From assembly GCA_040512755.1 (NCBI GenBank), contig JBEVEP010000305.1:1-18258 (forward strand): a DNA stretch of 18,258 nt, read 5' to 3'. A model generated the notes under the pieces. The model was given only the letters and a program-made list of their open reading frames with translations, did not search any database and had not been told where the DNA came from. Position 1 is the stretch's first letter. Every line of letters starts with the position of its first letter. This stretch comes from JBEVEP01 sp040512755 (GTDB taxonomy: Bacteria; Pseudomonadota; Alphaproteobacteria; Rhizobiales; Rhizobiaceae). Positions 1 to 8,102 of this stretch are shown here, one piece after another. A program made the position numbers and the translations under genes.

Positions 1-381
1 CGTGGCGGAAACGCGGCTGGAAATTTTCATCCGAGGCCCGGGCCCGTTTCGCGGCTCCCCCGCACCGGCAGAGGCCACCGCGGGGGCCCCGACGATCGGG
101 CAAGACCACCGGCGGGGCGCTGGGAAGGCGCCATAAATTTACTTTACGAGGTGCCGACCCAGCGCCCCGCTTCCCGACTGCTCCCGACAGGGAGGTTCTT
201 TGACAATGGCCAGACCGGAAACGGGGCGTGGCGACGGAGAAGCCTGTGCTCAATGTTCTCCTCACGGGCTCGCGCAAGCGGAATGTCATCAACCGAGTGG
301 TCATTAACCTGGATTCACTGCCGTGGGGCAGTCCAACATCCCCTTGCACTTCTACCTTCCCTCCGCCAAAACGCCTTCGCC
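1..381. other. GC-rich, hairpin-rich region upstream of the ABC-F gene; no complete gene seen
   Basis: The first ~135 bases are markedly richer in G and C than the rest of the window. Frame 2 is open from the left edge to a TAA at 134-136 (44 codons, ending in a Pro/Ala/Gly-rich tail) and could be the end of an upstream gene, but I recognise no family. Frame 1 is open too and runs into the ABC-F gene; I do not treat it as coding because ABC-F proteins start at the Met at 382. The stretch holds several inverted repeats: 88-92/96-100, 116-120/128-132 (just before the TAA), 159-174 with 217-231, 181-185/190-194, 236-241/256-261, 242-248/263-269, 271-273/278-280 (GCAA loop) and 317-322/327-332. 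It may be a leader or a small RNA gene. I see no tRNA, tmRNA tag, RNase P or SRP signature and no clear promoter. Confidence 0.4.
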
Positions 382-2259
382 ATGCTTATCATCGACGATC
401 TCTCCCTACGCATTGCCGGACGGCTTCTACTCGATCATGCGTCGTTGACGCTTCCTGCCGGCTCAAAAGCCGGACTGGTCGGTCGGAACGGCACCGGGAA
501 AACCACGCTTTTCCGCGCGATCTCCGGTGATCTGGCTTCCGAGACCGGCAGAATCTCGATGCCGAAAAACACGCGCATCGGTCAGGTCGCACAGGAAGCG
601 CCGGGCACCGACGAGCCGCTAATCGAAATCGTGCTGAAGGCCGACACGGAGCGAGCGGCGCTCTTGGCAGAGGAAAAGACAGCGACCGATGCGCACCGCA
701 TCGCTGATATTCATATGCGGCTGGCCGACATCGACGCGCATTCCGCCGAAGCGCGCGCCGCTACGATCCTCGCTGGCCTTGGCTTTGATGCCGAAGCTCA
801 GAACCGTCCGGCTTCGTCGTTTTCGGGCGGTTGGCGTATGCGCGTCGCGCTGGCATCCGTGCTCTTTGCCGAACCCGACCTGCTTCTCCTCGACGAGCCG
901 ACCAACTATCTCGATCTCGAAGGCACGCTTTGGCTGGAAAACTATGTCGCGCGCTATCCTCACACGGTGCTCCTGATTTCGCATGACCGCGATCTCCTGA
1001 ACCGCGCGGTCAATTCGATTGTCCATCTCGATCAGCAGAAGCTGACCTTTTGGCGCGGTGGCTATGATCAGTTCGAGCGCCAGCGCTCCGAACAGCAAAC
1101 CCTGCAGGAGAAAGGCCGCGTCAAGCAGGAGGCGGCCCGCAAGCACATGGAGGCCTTTGTCGAGCGCTTCCGCTACAAGGCGTCGAAGGCGCGGCAAGCA
1201 CAGTCACGACTGAAGGCGCTGGAAAAAATGAAACCCATCGCGGCCATGGTGAACGACACGGTAAAGCCGTTCAATTTTCCCGAACCGGTCAAGACGGTGG
1301 CTTCGCCGATCATTGCGATCAACGGCGGAGCGGTCGGCTATCGGCCCGGCGAGCCTGTGCTGAAGCAATTGACGCTTCGAATAGACGAAGACGACCGCAT
1401 CGCGCTCCTTGGCGCCAACGGCAACGGCAAGTCGACGTTCGCGAAGTTGCTTGCTGGCAGGCTCAAATCCGAGAACGGCACCATGACCGTCGCCCCAGGG
1501 CTGAAAGTTGCGATTTTTGCGCAGCATCAGCTCGACGATCTCCGCCCGGAGGAAAATGCGATCGAGCATGTGCGCAGACTGATGACCGACGCGCCGGAAG
1601 CAAAGGTTCGCTCCCGCGTCGCGCAGATGGGCCTGACGACCGAAAAAATGAACACCGCAGCCAAAGACCTCTCAGGTGGCGAGAAAGCGCGCCTGCTGAT
1701 GGGTCTCGCGGCGTTCGAAGGCCCTAATCTCCTCATTCTCGACGAGCCAACCAACCATCTCGATATCGACTCCCGGGAGGCATTGGTTCACGCACTCAAC
1801 GACTATTCCGGCGCAGTCATCCTGATCTCGCATGATCCGCATCTGATCGAGGCGACAGCGGATCGTTTGTGGCTGGTCAAAAACGGTTCTGTCCGGAGCT
1901 ACGACGGCGACCTAACAGATTATCGCCGGGAAATAACAGGTGATGCGGGAGATCGCCGGCAACGCCGTGAAGCCGAAAAAGCATCGAAAGCGGATCGTCG
2001 CCGCGAAGCGGCCCAGCGCCGTGCGGCCCTTGAGCCGATCGCGAAGGAAATCCGCGCAACAGAAGCATTGATGGACCGGATTCGTAAGCGTATCGATGGC
2101 ATCGAGGACGAACTGGCCAATCCGGCCCTCTATGAAAAAGAACCATCGACCGCGACCCGGCTTGCCAAGGAGCGTTCCGAGCTTTCCAATGTGCTGGCCG
2201 GTCATGAGGAAAAATGGCTGACCCTCTCGGCTGAGTACGAGGAAGGAACCGCCGAATGA
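382..2259 (+). CDS. ABC-F family ATPase, Uup-like (two ATPase domains, no membrane part)
   Basis: The protein has 625 residues and two ABC ATPase cassettes without transmembrane segments, the mark of the ABC-F family, whose members bind ribosomes and act in translation. Cassette 1 has Walker A GRNGTGKTT (34-42), signature FSGGW (147-151), Walker B LLLLDEP (167-173) and the H-loop His at 201. Cassette 2 has Walker A GANGNGKST (344-352), signature LSGGE (430-434), Walker B LLILDEP (450-456) and an H-loop His at 484. The linker at about 230-290 is charged and helical. The tail (about 525-625) is rich in Arg, Glu and Ala and looks like the coiled-coil C-terminal domain of Uup-type members. The ATG at 382 fits the usual MLxIxDLS start; an in-frame GTG at 151 would add 77 unlikely residues. 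No good Shine-Dalgarno lies before 382. The subfamily (Uup versus other ABC-F) is inferred from length and tail. Confidence 0.93.
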   Translation: MLIIDDLSLRIAGRLLLDHASLTLPAGSKAGLVGRNGTGKTTLFRAISGDLASETGRISMPKNTRIGQVAQEAPGTDEPLIEIVLKADTERAALLAEEKTATDAHRIADIHMRLADIDAHSAEARAATILAGLGFDAEAQNRPASSFSGGWRMRVALASVLFAEPDLLLLDEPTNYLDLEGTLWLENYVARYPHTVLLISHDRDLLNRAVNSIVHLDQQKLTFWRGGYDQFERQRSEQQTLQEKGRVKQEAARKHMEAFVERFRYKASKARQAQSRLKALEKMKPIAAMVNDTVKPFNFPEPVKTVASPIIAINGGAVGYRPGEPVLKQLTLRIDEDDRIALLGANGNGKSTFAKLLAGRLKSENGTMTVAPGLKVAIFAQHQLDDLRPEENAIEHVRRLMTDAPEAKVRSRVAQMGLTTEKMNTAAKDLSGGEKARLLMGLAAFEGPNLLILDEPTNHLDIDSREALVHALNDYSGAVILISHDPHLIEATADRLWLVKNGSVRSYDGDLTDYRREITGDAGDRRQRREAEKASKADRRREAAQRRAALEPIAKEIRATEALMDRIRKRIDGIEDELANPALYEKEPSTATRLAKERSELSNVLAGHEEKWLTLSAEYEEGTAE

Positions 2260-3062
2260 CGATCCGACGGGAGAAGGACGGGGAAATCACGGTCGTCACG
2301 ATCGATCGGCCGGAAGCGCGCAACGCGGTGAACCCGGAGATGGCGCTTGCCCTTTTCGAAGCGTTCATCGCTTTTGATCGCGACAAGACGCAGGAAGTTG
2401 CGGTGTTGACCGGAATGCCTGGCATGTTCAGCGCTGGCTTCGATCTGAAATGGGCTGCCCGTGGCGCAACGGAGAAGTGGTTCGCCGAGCACGACCTCGA
2501 CGGGAGCTTCGACGATCCTGTGAAATATCCGCGCAAGGGTCCCATGGGGCCAACGAGACTGCTGCTTTCGAAGCCGGTCATTGCGGCGATTTCCGGACCT
2601 GCCGTGGCGGGCGGCATGGAGCTTGCCCTATGGTGCGATCTGCGCGTGATGGAAAAATCGGCCTATATGGGCGTCTATTGCCGACGCTGGGGCATGCCAC
2701 TGATCGACGGGGGGACCGTGCGGCTACCGCGCATTATTGGCCACGGACGCGCGATGGACCTGATCCTCACCGGCCGGCAAGTGAGCGCTGACGAATGCCT
2801 TGAGATAGGCCTCGCCACGAAGGTTTGCTCTGACGGGGATTCGCTGGAAACTGCTATGAAGCTGGCGCGCGATCTCGCCCGCTTCCCGCAGGGATGCATG
2901 CGCGCCGACCGGCTTTCGGCTATAAGGCAGTGGTCCCTCAATCTGCCGGACTCCCTTATCGGTGAGTGGGAGAGCGCGGAGGTTCTCCGCTCCGAAGGGG
3001 CAGCCGGCGCCGCACGGTTCACATCGGGGAAGGGACGATCCGGCGATTTTGACGAAATCTGA
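2256..3062 (+). CDS. Crotonase / enoyl-CoA hydratase family protein
   Basis: This 268-residue protein has the crotonase fold, which binds acyl-CoA thioesters. Both oxyanion-hole segments are visible: FSAGFDLK (58-65) and GPAVAGGMELAL (114-125). Glu122 matches the first catalytic Glu of enoyl-CoA hydratase. The second catalytic Glu is not there: by my alignment its place is taken by Cys142 in the segment YCRRWGMP (141-148). It may therefore not be a classical hydratase, and the substrate cannot be read from sequence. The ATG overlaps the stop of the ABC-F gene (ATGA, 4 bases), so the two are probably translationally coupled. No other fatty-acid degradation genes lie nearby. Confidence 0.9.
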   Translation: MTIRREKDGEITVVTIDRPEARNAVNPEMALALFEAFIAFDRDKTQEVAVLTGMPGMFSAGFDLKWAARGATEKWFAEHDLDGSFDDPVKYPRKGPMGPTRLLLSKPVIAAISGPAVAGGMELALWCDLRVMEKSAYMGVYCRRWGMPLIDGGTVRLPRIIGHGRAMDLILTGRQVSADECLEIGLATKVCSDGDSLETAMKLARDLARFPQGCMRADRLSAIRQWSLNLPDSLIGEWESAEVLRSEGAAGAARFTSGKGRSGDFDEI

Positions 3063-3125
3063 GAGCAGGCTGTCGGTCTTGGCGCTGCCGCCAACCGGCA
3101 AACCGCAATAAGTGAGACGAGAATC

Positions 3126-3854
3126 GTGGATTCCAGGTATTTCGACAGACGTGGTTATCCGATCGTCGGGGCGGCGGTCGGATATAGCAAATGGGCCGAA
3201 ACGTATGAGGATACGGTTGCAGTGGGACTCGACCGGCCGCTGCTTGAACGAGTCCGTTCTATCGAGTGGAAATCGGTTCAGCAGGCGGCCGACCTCGCAT
3301 GTGGAACAGGACGCACGGGAGCATGGTTGAAGCAACAGGGCGTCCAGCGAGTGGACGGCGTGGACATCACGCCAGAGATGCTGGCGCTCGCGGAAAAGCG
3401 TGGGGCGCATGACAGGCTCTTTACCGGCGACGTGCAATCATCGCCTCTCGACTCTTCCGACTATGACCTCGCAACGCTGGTCCTCGCAGACGAGCACCTT
3501 GCCGATGTCGCGCCGGTCTACCTCGAAGCTTCTCGCCTCCTGAAATACGGAGGAAAGTTCCTTCTCGTCGGCTATCACCCGTTTTTCCTCATGAACGGAA
3601 TGCCCACGCATTACCACCGGGCAGACGGATCGGCGGTCACCATCGAAAGTCACGTTCATTTGTTCTCGGATCACTTCAAGGCAGGCCGCACCGCCGGATT
3701 GTCGCTGATCGAGATGGAGGAATGCGTGATCGACGAGGATTGGATCGCGACAAAGCCCAAATGGCGGAAGCATCTGCACTGGCCAGTGAGCTTCGCGTTC
3801 GTCTGGCAAAAACGGCATCAGTCATCAGGCCAGATCGCCGGCGATCCGCAATGA
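3126..3854 (+). CDS. Class I SAM-dependent methyltransferase, substrate unknown
   Basis: The protein has 242 residues. The SAM-binding motif I is DLACGTGRTG (56-65), followed by an acidic residue in VDGVDIT (Asp80) that would hold the ribose, so this is a Rossmann-fold methyltransferase of the Methyltransf_11/25 type. The segment LLKYGGKFLLVGYHP (138-152) is the typical strand-5 region after motif III. I chose the GTG at 3126, preceded by a purine-rich GAGACGAGA stretch; no in-frame ATG lies upstream near enough. It sits 63 bases after the crotonase gene on the same strand and may share its transcript. The small-molecule or protein substrate is not evident. Confidence 0.85.
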   Translation: MDSRYFDRRGYPIVGAAVGYSKWAETYEDTVAVGLDRPLLERVRSIEWKSVQQAADLACGTGRTGAWLKQQGVQRVDGVDITPEMLALAEKRGAHDRLFTGDVQSSPLDSSDYDLATLVLADEHLADVAPVYLEASRLLKYGGKFLLVGYHPFFLMNGMPTHYHRADGSAVTIESHVHLFSDHFKAGRTAGLSLIEMEECVIDEDWIATKPKWRKHLHWPVSFAFVWQKRHQSSGQIAGDPQ

Positions 3855-3885
3855 TTTGGAGACTGGCTGGGGGACAAGATGCTTT

Positions 3886-3900
3886 GGCTCTTGCCGAGCC
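3886..3900. terminator. Weak hairpin between convergent genes
   Basis: GGCTC (3886-3890) and GAGCC (3896-3900) form a 5-base-pair stem with a 5-base loop in the 51-base gap between the convergent methyltransferase and membrane-protein genes. There is no T tract on either side, so termination here is only a guess from position. Confidence 0.2.
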
Positions 3901-3905
3901 GATTC

Positions 3906-4535
3906 CTAGACGCTCCCTCTTCTGCCCCAGCGGGGTGCGGGCGGCTGTGAATTCGGGTTGGGCGGAGTTCCACCCCCGCGTCTCCTCATGGCAAGCACGA
4001 AACCGATAAAGCCAACAGCGGTCAGTACGTAGCCGGCTGGCTGGACGCGCCCATCGGGCGCCGCCACTTCAGAGCGCAAGATCAGTTCAGCTGACTTGAC
4101 CGTCACGCCCTCGGCGTCGCCGGGCCCGAGAGTGAACCTGTAGGTGCCATCCTCCACCTCAGGGATCAGGCCGGCGTTGTCGCGGTATATTCTCTCCTGC
4201 GTTTGCGGATTGGTCTCACGAGGGCGGGCTTCCTCGAAAGCGAGCGTTTCGGCAAGAACAGTGCGACTCTCACGATCGGCGGTCAATGTCAGGACGGCGC
4301 CATCGCCATTGAGGACCGGCTGACCTACGGTCGACATCTCGACCAGCACACGCACAGGTGCATCGCTTGCCTTCAGATCCACGTCGACAGGTTGATAACC
4401 TTGTGACTCCTCGTATAGCCGCCAATTGCCGAGATCATGGCCGCCAAGGTTTTCAACCAGGTACGGATACCCGAAACCGAGCCCCAAGCCAGCAAGCAAG
4501 ACGAGGAAGAAGAAAATCCGCGCCAGGAACCTCAT
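3906..4535 (-). CDS. Conserved-type hypothetical membrane protein with two terminal helices
   Basis: I do not recognise this 209-residue protein. An N-terminal hydrophobic helix (about 5-24) is followed by a soluble, beta-rich, acidic region (about 30-160) with many short V/L strands, then a second hydrophobic helix (about 166-184) and a basic, Pro/Gly-rich tail (MRRRGGG... to the end). This predicts an inner-membrane protein with a roughly 130-residue domain, likely periplasmic, held by two helices. An AGGAGG box at 4540-4545 precedes the ATG by 4 bases. It is the third gene of an apparent pepA-holC operon (42 bases after holC), though its product looks unrelated to theirs. Confidence 0.8.
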   Translation of the reverse strand: MRFLARIFFFLVLLAGLGLGFGYPYLVENLGGHDLGNWRLYEESQGYQPVDVDLKASDAPVRVLVEMSTVGQPVLNGDGAVLTLTADRESRTVLAETLAFEEARPRETNPQTQERIYRDNAGLIPEVEDGTYRFTLGPGDAEGVTVKSAELILRSEVAAPDGRVQPAGYVLTAVGFIGFVLAMRRRGGGTPPNPNSQPPAPRWGRRGSV

Positions 4536-4577
4536 GTGTCCTCCTCACCAAAAAGATCCGGCAGACCGAGCGTCCAG

Positions 4578-5027
4578 TCACGCCTTACGTTCCCACCGTT
4601 TGTCAGCCGCCTGCTGCCAGTAGGTAACCTGATGGCCCGCAGCCTTTATGTCTTTCCAGTGCCGGCGCGCGGTTTCCAGTTGGGTTGCGTCGTGCCCATC
4701 GAACATGAAAACAGCCCTCGCATATGGAGCAAGTTCAGGGGGCTCAGCTCCATCGACAAGGAAACGGACTTCGGCGGCGTTCGCATTGCCCTCCCCCGTG
4801 GTTAACACGACCGGTTGATCCTCCACCCACGCCTCCCGGTCAGTCGCATGAGCAAGGAAAGAGTCGTCGCGGAATGTCCACAGGTGTGCATCGAGGGCAT
4901 CCCGCCGCTCATCCGTTCCGGTCTGGACGACGGCTTTCCAGCCGCGCTGAAGGCTGCGCTCGAGCAAGCCCGGCAAGGCGTCCTCCAGCGCGGATTCGGT
5001 CAGGTGATAGAACAGGACTTCAGCCAC
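4578..5027 (-). CDS. holC: DNA polymerase III chi subunit
   Basis: The 149-residue protein matches the length and pattern of the chi subunit (DNA_pol3_chi). In the replisome chi binds psi in the clamp-loader complex and touches single-strand binding protein. The opening EVLFYHLTES and the internal TFRDDSFLAHA and AVFMFDG segments are typical of the alphaproteobacterial form. The start is a GTG at 5025-5027, preceded on the minus strand by GGAGGAGG, which supports it. It lies 22 bases downstream of pepA, the same pepA-holC order found in E. coli. Confidence 0.92.
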   Translation of the reverse strand: MAEVLFYHLTESALEDALPGLLERSLQRGWKAVVQTGTDERRDALDAHLWTFRDDSFLAHATDREAWVEDQPVVLTTGEGNANAAEVRFLVDGAEPPELAPYARAVFMFDGHDATQLETARRHWKDIKAAGHQVTYWQQAADKRWERKA

Positions 5028-5049
5028 AGACCTCCTCCGTCAGTTCGCC

Positions 5050-6543
5050 TCAGCCCTCATAGTGGTCGTACACCAATCGGTCGAGGAGACGGACACCGAA
5101 GCCCGACGCCCACGATTGATTGATCTCATTCGCGGGCGATCCCATTGCAGTTCCGGCGATGTCGATATGCGCCCAGGGGGTGTCTTTTACAAACCTCTGA
5201 AGAAACTGGGCGGCCGTAATCGAGCCGCCGAAACGACCGCCGATGTTCTTCATGTCTGCATTCTTGGAATCGATCAGCTTGTCGTACTCCGCCCCGAGAG
5301 GCATGCGCCACACTCTTTCCTGCGTCGCCTGCCCGGCCGCGCTCAACCGCTGCGCAAGCTCATCATTGTTGGAGAACAGGCCTGCATAATGCTGGCCAAG
5401 TGCAACCATGATCGCCCCGGTCAGCGTCGCCAGATTGATCATGAGCTTTGGTTCATATCGCTGATTGCAATACCAAAGAGCATCGCAAAGCACGAGGCGC
5501 CCTTCCGCGTCGGTGTTCAGGACTTCTATGGTCTGGCCAGACATCGAGGTCACAATGTCGCCAGGGCGTTGCGCTTGGCCGTCGACGCTATTTTCGACAC
5601 AGCCAATGATTCCGACGACATTTGCCTTCGCCTTGCGCGCCGAAAGCGCATGCATCAGACCAACGACGGCGGCGGCGCCGCCCATGTCGCCCTTCATGTC
5701 TTCCATGCCGGCCGCTGGCTTGATCGAATTGCCGCCGGTATCGAACACAACGCCCTTGCCGATGAAGGCAATCGGCTTGTCTTTCGGCTTTCCGCCTTGC
5801 CATGACATCACTACAAGCCGTGGCGGGCGAGCCGAACCCTGCGCGACGCCGAGCAATGCGCCCATGCCGAGTTTACGCATCTCCCGTTCGGTCAATATCT
5901 CGACCTTGACGCCCAAGCCTTCCAGTTCCTTGGCGTGCGCAGCGAGCTCGACCGGGCCAAGCACATTGGCCGGCTCGTTGACCAGGTCCCGCGCGAGCAC
6001 AACACCATCCACGACGCTCTCCGCCACGGCGAAGGCTTTCCTTGCGGCGGCGGGGTCGGAACAGAGGATCGTGACCTTGGCCGGCTTGGCATTCGGCTTG
6101 GCGTCCCCATTGTCCTTCTTGGTCTTGTATTTGTCGAAAGAGTAGGCTCGCAGCAGAATGCCTGCGGCGAAATTGGCCACGTTTTCGCCGGTGACGTCGA
6201 CGCCTTTCACATCGAGCAGGATCGTCACTTCAGTCGGCTTGCGAAGCTGGGCAAACGTCGTTCCGCCGAGTTTGAACCAGGCATACTCGTCCATCGCCGT
6301 CGATTTTCCGGCTCCCACCGTCAAAAGTCGGTCAAAGCCAATGCCCTCCGGGGCAATCAGGTCGATGGACGTGCCGGATTTGCCGGTAAAATCGGCGATG
6401 GAGAAGGCCTTTTCCAAGATTTTTGCTGGGTCGCAGGCCTTCCCAGCGTCGCTTAGACCTCCGTCCTCTGTAGAGAAAATCACCACGCTTGCCTTCTTCG
6501 GCGTGGCAATCTTGGCAAAGCTGATCGTCGGTCTGGCAGTCAT
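5050..6543 (-). CDS. pepA: Leucyl aminopeptidase (M17 family, cytosolic)
   Basis: This 497-residue M17 metallopeptidase removes N-terminal residues from peptides in the cytosol using two metal ions. The expected ligands are all present by alignment to E. coli PepA: Lys263 and Asp268 in IGKGVVFDTGG (261-271), Asp286 in MKGDMGG (283-289), and Asp345 and Glu347 in the family signature NTDAEGRL (343-350). The catalytic Lys275 and Arg349 are there too. The N-terminal ~160 residues form the more variable hexamer-building domain. The ATG at 6541-6543 starts the protein. It heads a minus-strand operon with holC and a membrane protein and is divergent from lptF. Confidence 0.96.
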   Translation of the reverse strand: MTARPTISFAKIATPKKASVVIFSTEDGGLSDAGKACDPAKILEKAFSIADFTGKSGTSIDLIAPEGIGFDRLLTVGAGKSTAMDEYAWFKLGGTTFAQLRKPTEVTILLDVKGVDVTGENVANFAAGILLRAYSFDKYKTKKDNGDAKPNAKPAKVTILCSDPAAARKAFAVAESVVDGVVLARDLVNEPANVLGPVELAAHAKELEGLGVKVEILTEREMRKLGMGALLGVAQGSARPPRLVVMSWQGGKPKDKPIAFIGKGVVFDTGGNSIKPAAGMEDMKGDMGGAAAVVGLMHALSARKAKANVVGIIGCVENSVDGQAQRPGDIVTSMSGQTIEVLNTDAEGRLVLCDALWYCNQRYEPKLMINLATLTGAIMVALGQHYAGLFSNNDELAQRLSAAGQATQERVWRMPLGAEYDKLIDSKNADMKNIGGRFGGSITAAQFLQRFVKDTPWAHIDIAGTAMGSPANEINQSWASGFGVRLLDRLVYDHYEG

Positions 6544-6896
6544 CGAGTATCCTGTCGGGAGAAGTGCCCGGCTATGGGCGCGGCAATGATCGTATTCAGG
6601 CTATAGCAAGGCTTTTTAGCCAAGGCGAATCGTACGTTTCTTCCTCAGCTTGCCGTACAGATCGTATCCCCGAGAGGCGATCCCGTCGCAGGTGCTTGCG
6701 GGGAAGCGTGGCAACGGACTATTAACCTCGTTCATTGGCCATTTATTAGCCGATCACGTCGAGAGTTCAGCCTAGCGGCGGCATTTTTGCGCCGGGATAG
6801 ATATTGTGAACCAGTTGTGCGCCGTTTACGGGGCGGTTAGTTTAGCAGACGGCATCATTTGTGTGCCAATTGCGTATGTAACGGAACGCTGTTTTT
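6544..6896. promoter_or_regulatory. Divergent intergenic region between pepA and lptF
   Basis: These 353 bases separate two divergent operons and must carry promoters for both. On the pepA side, a CTATAG sequence at 6601-6606 is a possible -10 element (minus strand), with only a poor -35 match upstream. On the lptF side I find no convincing pair of boxes. A 4-base-pair hairpin (6610-6613/6618-6621, loop TTTT) is too short to weigh. No reading frame in it looks like a real gene. Confidence 0.45.
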
Positions 6897-8102
6897 ATGA
6901 AGGTCGTCGAACGCTATATTCTGCGACGGGCGTTCGGGGTTTTCACCGCGGCGCTATTCTGGACCTTGGCCATCGTCTGGACAACGCAGGTCTTGGCTCG
7001 CATCGACTTCGTTACCTCGAGCGGCCAGTCCGCGCTTGCCTTTTTCGAACTGGCGACCCTCATTCTGCCTTCTGTGATCCCGGTCGTGGTTCCCTTCGCG
7101 ATAGCCATCGCCGTCGCCCAGACCTTGTCGATGATGAACACCGATTCTGAGTTGGTCGTCATCAATGCGGCTGGCAGCTCGCGCCTGACGACCATTAGGC
7201 CCGTCCTCCTTCTGGCGGCCGGAGCCAGCATCTTTTCATTCGCGGTCGACAACGGTCTCGATCCCTACGCGCGTCAACGGGCGCGCGAACTGATCTCTAC
7301 TGCGCGCGCTGATCTGCTCTCGACGGTCGTGCAGGAGGGAAGCTTCCAGAAGATCGACGAGGGGCTATTTGTCCAGATAGGCGAACGGCTGCCGAATGGC
7401 AGGCTGGGCGGAATTTTTGTTGCCGATTCAAGGGAGAAGAATGTCGATCTCGTGTACTACGCCAAGAGCGGCGTCGTCGTTGAACGAGACGGGAAGAACG
7501 TTCTTTTGATGAGCGACGGCGTTGTTCATCGTAAGGTGGTCGGTTCGGAGGTTTCCGTCATCCGATTCTCCTCCTATGCTTTCGACATGTCCGCGCTGGC
7601 GGCGGCTGCGTCGGAGGTTTACTTGTTTGCCAAGGACCGGACGCTGGGGTTCCTCCTGAACCCGGACCCGAACGATCCCATGTACAAGTCCAACCCGCAG
7701 CAGTTTCGGGCCGAACTACACCGGCGCCTCACTGAATGGACCTATCCGCTCGTTTTCGCGCTTATCGCGCTGGCCGTGGCTGGCGATGCCCGCTCCCATC
7801 GCGAGGCTCGCATCCACCCAATGGTGACAGCCCTGACGATTGCACTGATTGTGCGTTGGCTTGGCTTCTTCGTAGCGAACCAGGCCCAGACCGTCCCCCT
7901 CTTCTCTACTGCTGTATATGGCGTCCCCATTTTCTTTGCCGCTGTCGCGTCATGGTTCCTGCTCACTCACCGCACAATGGAATTGCCTGTCTCCTGGGCA
8001 GAAGAAATCTCTTCCTTTATTCGACGAACGGGCGAACGCGTAACGCTGTTGCGCCACCGGCTGTTGGGCCATAAAGCCCAATCGGCGAGAGGGTCTGCCT
8101 GA
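6897..8102 (+). CDS. lptF: LPS export ABC transporter permease LptF
   Basis: The 401-residue protein is an LptF/LptG-family permease. With LptG and the ATPase LptB (not in this window) it pulls lipopolysaccharide out of the inner membrane and feeds it to the periplasmic bridge. Predicted helices lie at about 12-36, 48-75 and 102-118, then a periplasmic beta-jellyroll domain (about 120-270), then three more helices (about 286-302, 313-330, 338-360). The segment MMNTDSELVVINAAGSS (78-94), between helices 2 and 3, is the family's conserved coupling region. A basic cytoplasmic tail follows. The Shine-Dalgarno is weak (GGAA, about 10 bases before the ATG). The stop overlaps the lptG start by one base. 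Confidence 0.95.
   Translation: MKVVERYILRRAFGVFTAALFWTLAIVWTTQVLARIDFVTSSGQSALAFFELATLILPSVIPVVVPFAIAIAVAQTLSMMNTDSELVVINAAGSSRLTTIRPVLLLAAGASIFSFAVDNGLDPYARQRARELISTARADLLSTVVQEGSFQKIDEGLFVQIGERLPNGRLGGIFVADSREKNVDLVYYAKSGVVVERDGKNVLLMSDGVVHRKVVGSEVSVIRFSSYAFDMSALAAAASEVYLFAKDRTLGFLLNPDPNDPMYKSNPQQFRAELHRRLTEWTYPLVFALIALAVAGDARSHREARIHPMVTALTIALIVRWLGFFVANQAQTVPLFSTAVYGVPIFFAAVASWFLLTHRTMELPVSWAEEISSFIRRTGERVTLLRHRLLGHKAQSARGSA

Noticed and set aside
151..381. Extension of the ABC-F gene to a GTG at 151
   Set aside because: The extra 77 residues resemble no part of an ABC-F protein, the region is hairpin-rich, and the family start motif begins at the ATG at 382.
137..381. 6S RNA, tmRNA, SRP RNA or RNase P RNA
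   Set aside because: I looked for the conserved cores and tag codons of these RNAs and found none; only generic hairpins remain.
5062..5805. 247-codon plus-strand frame opposite pepA
   Set aside because: It is antisense to pepA, whose metal ligands and signature motif are all intact on the minus strand.
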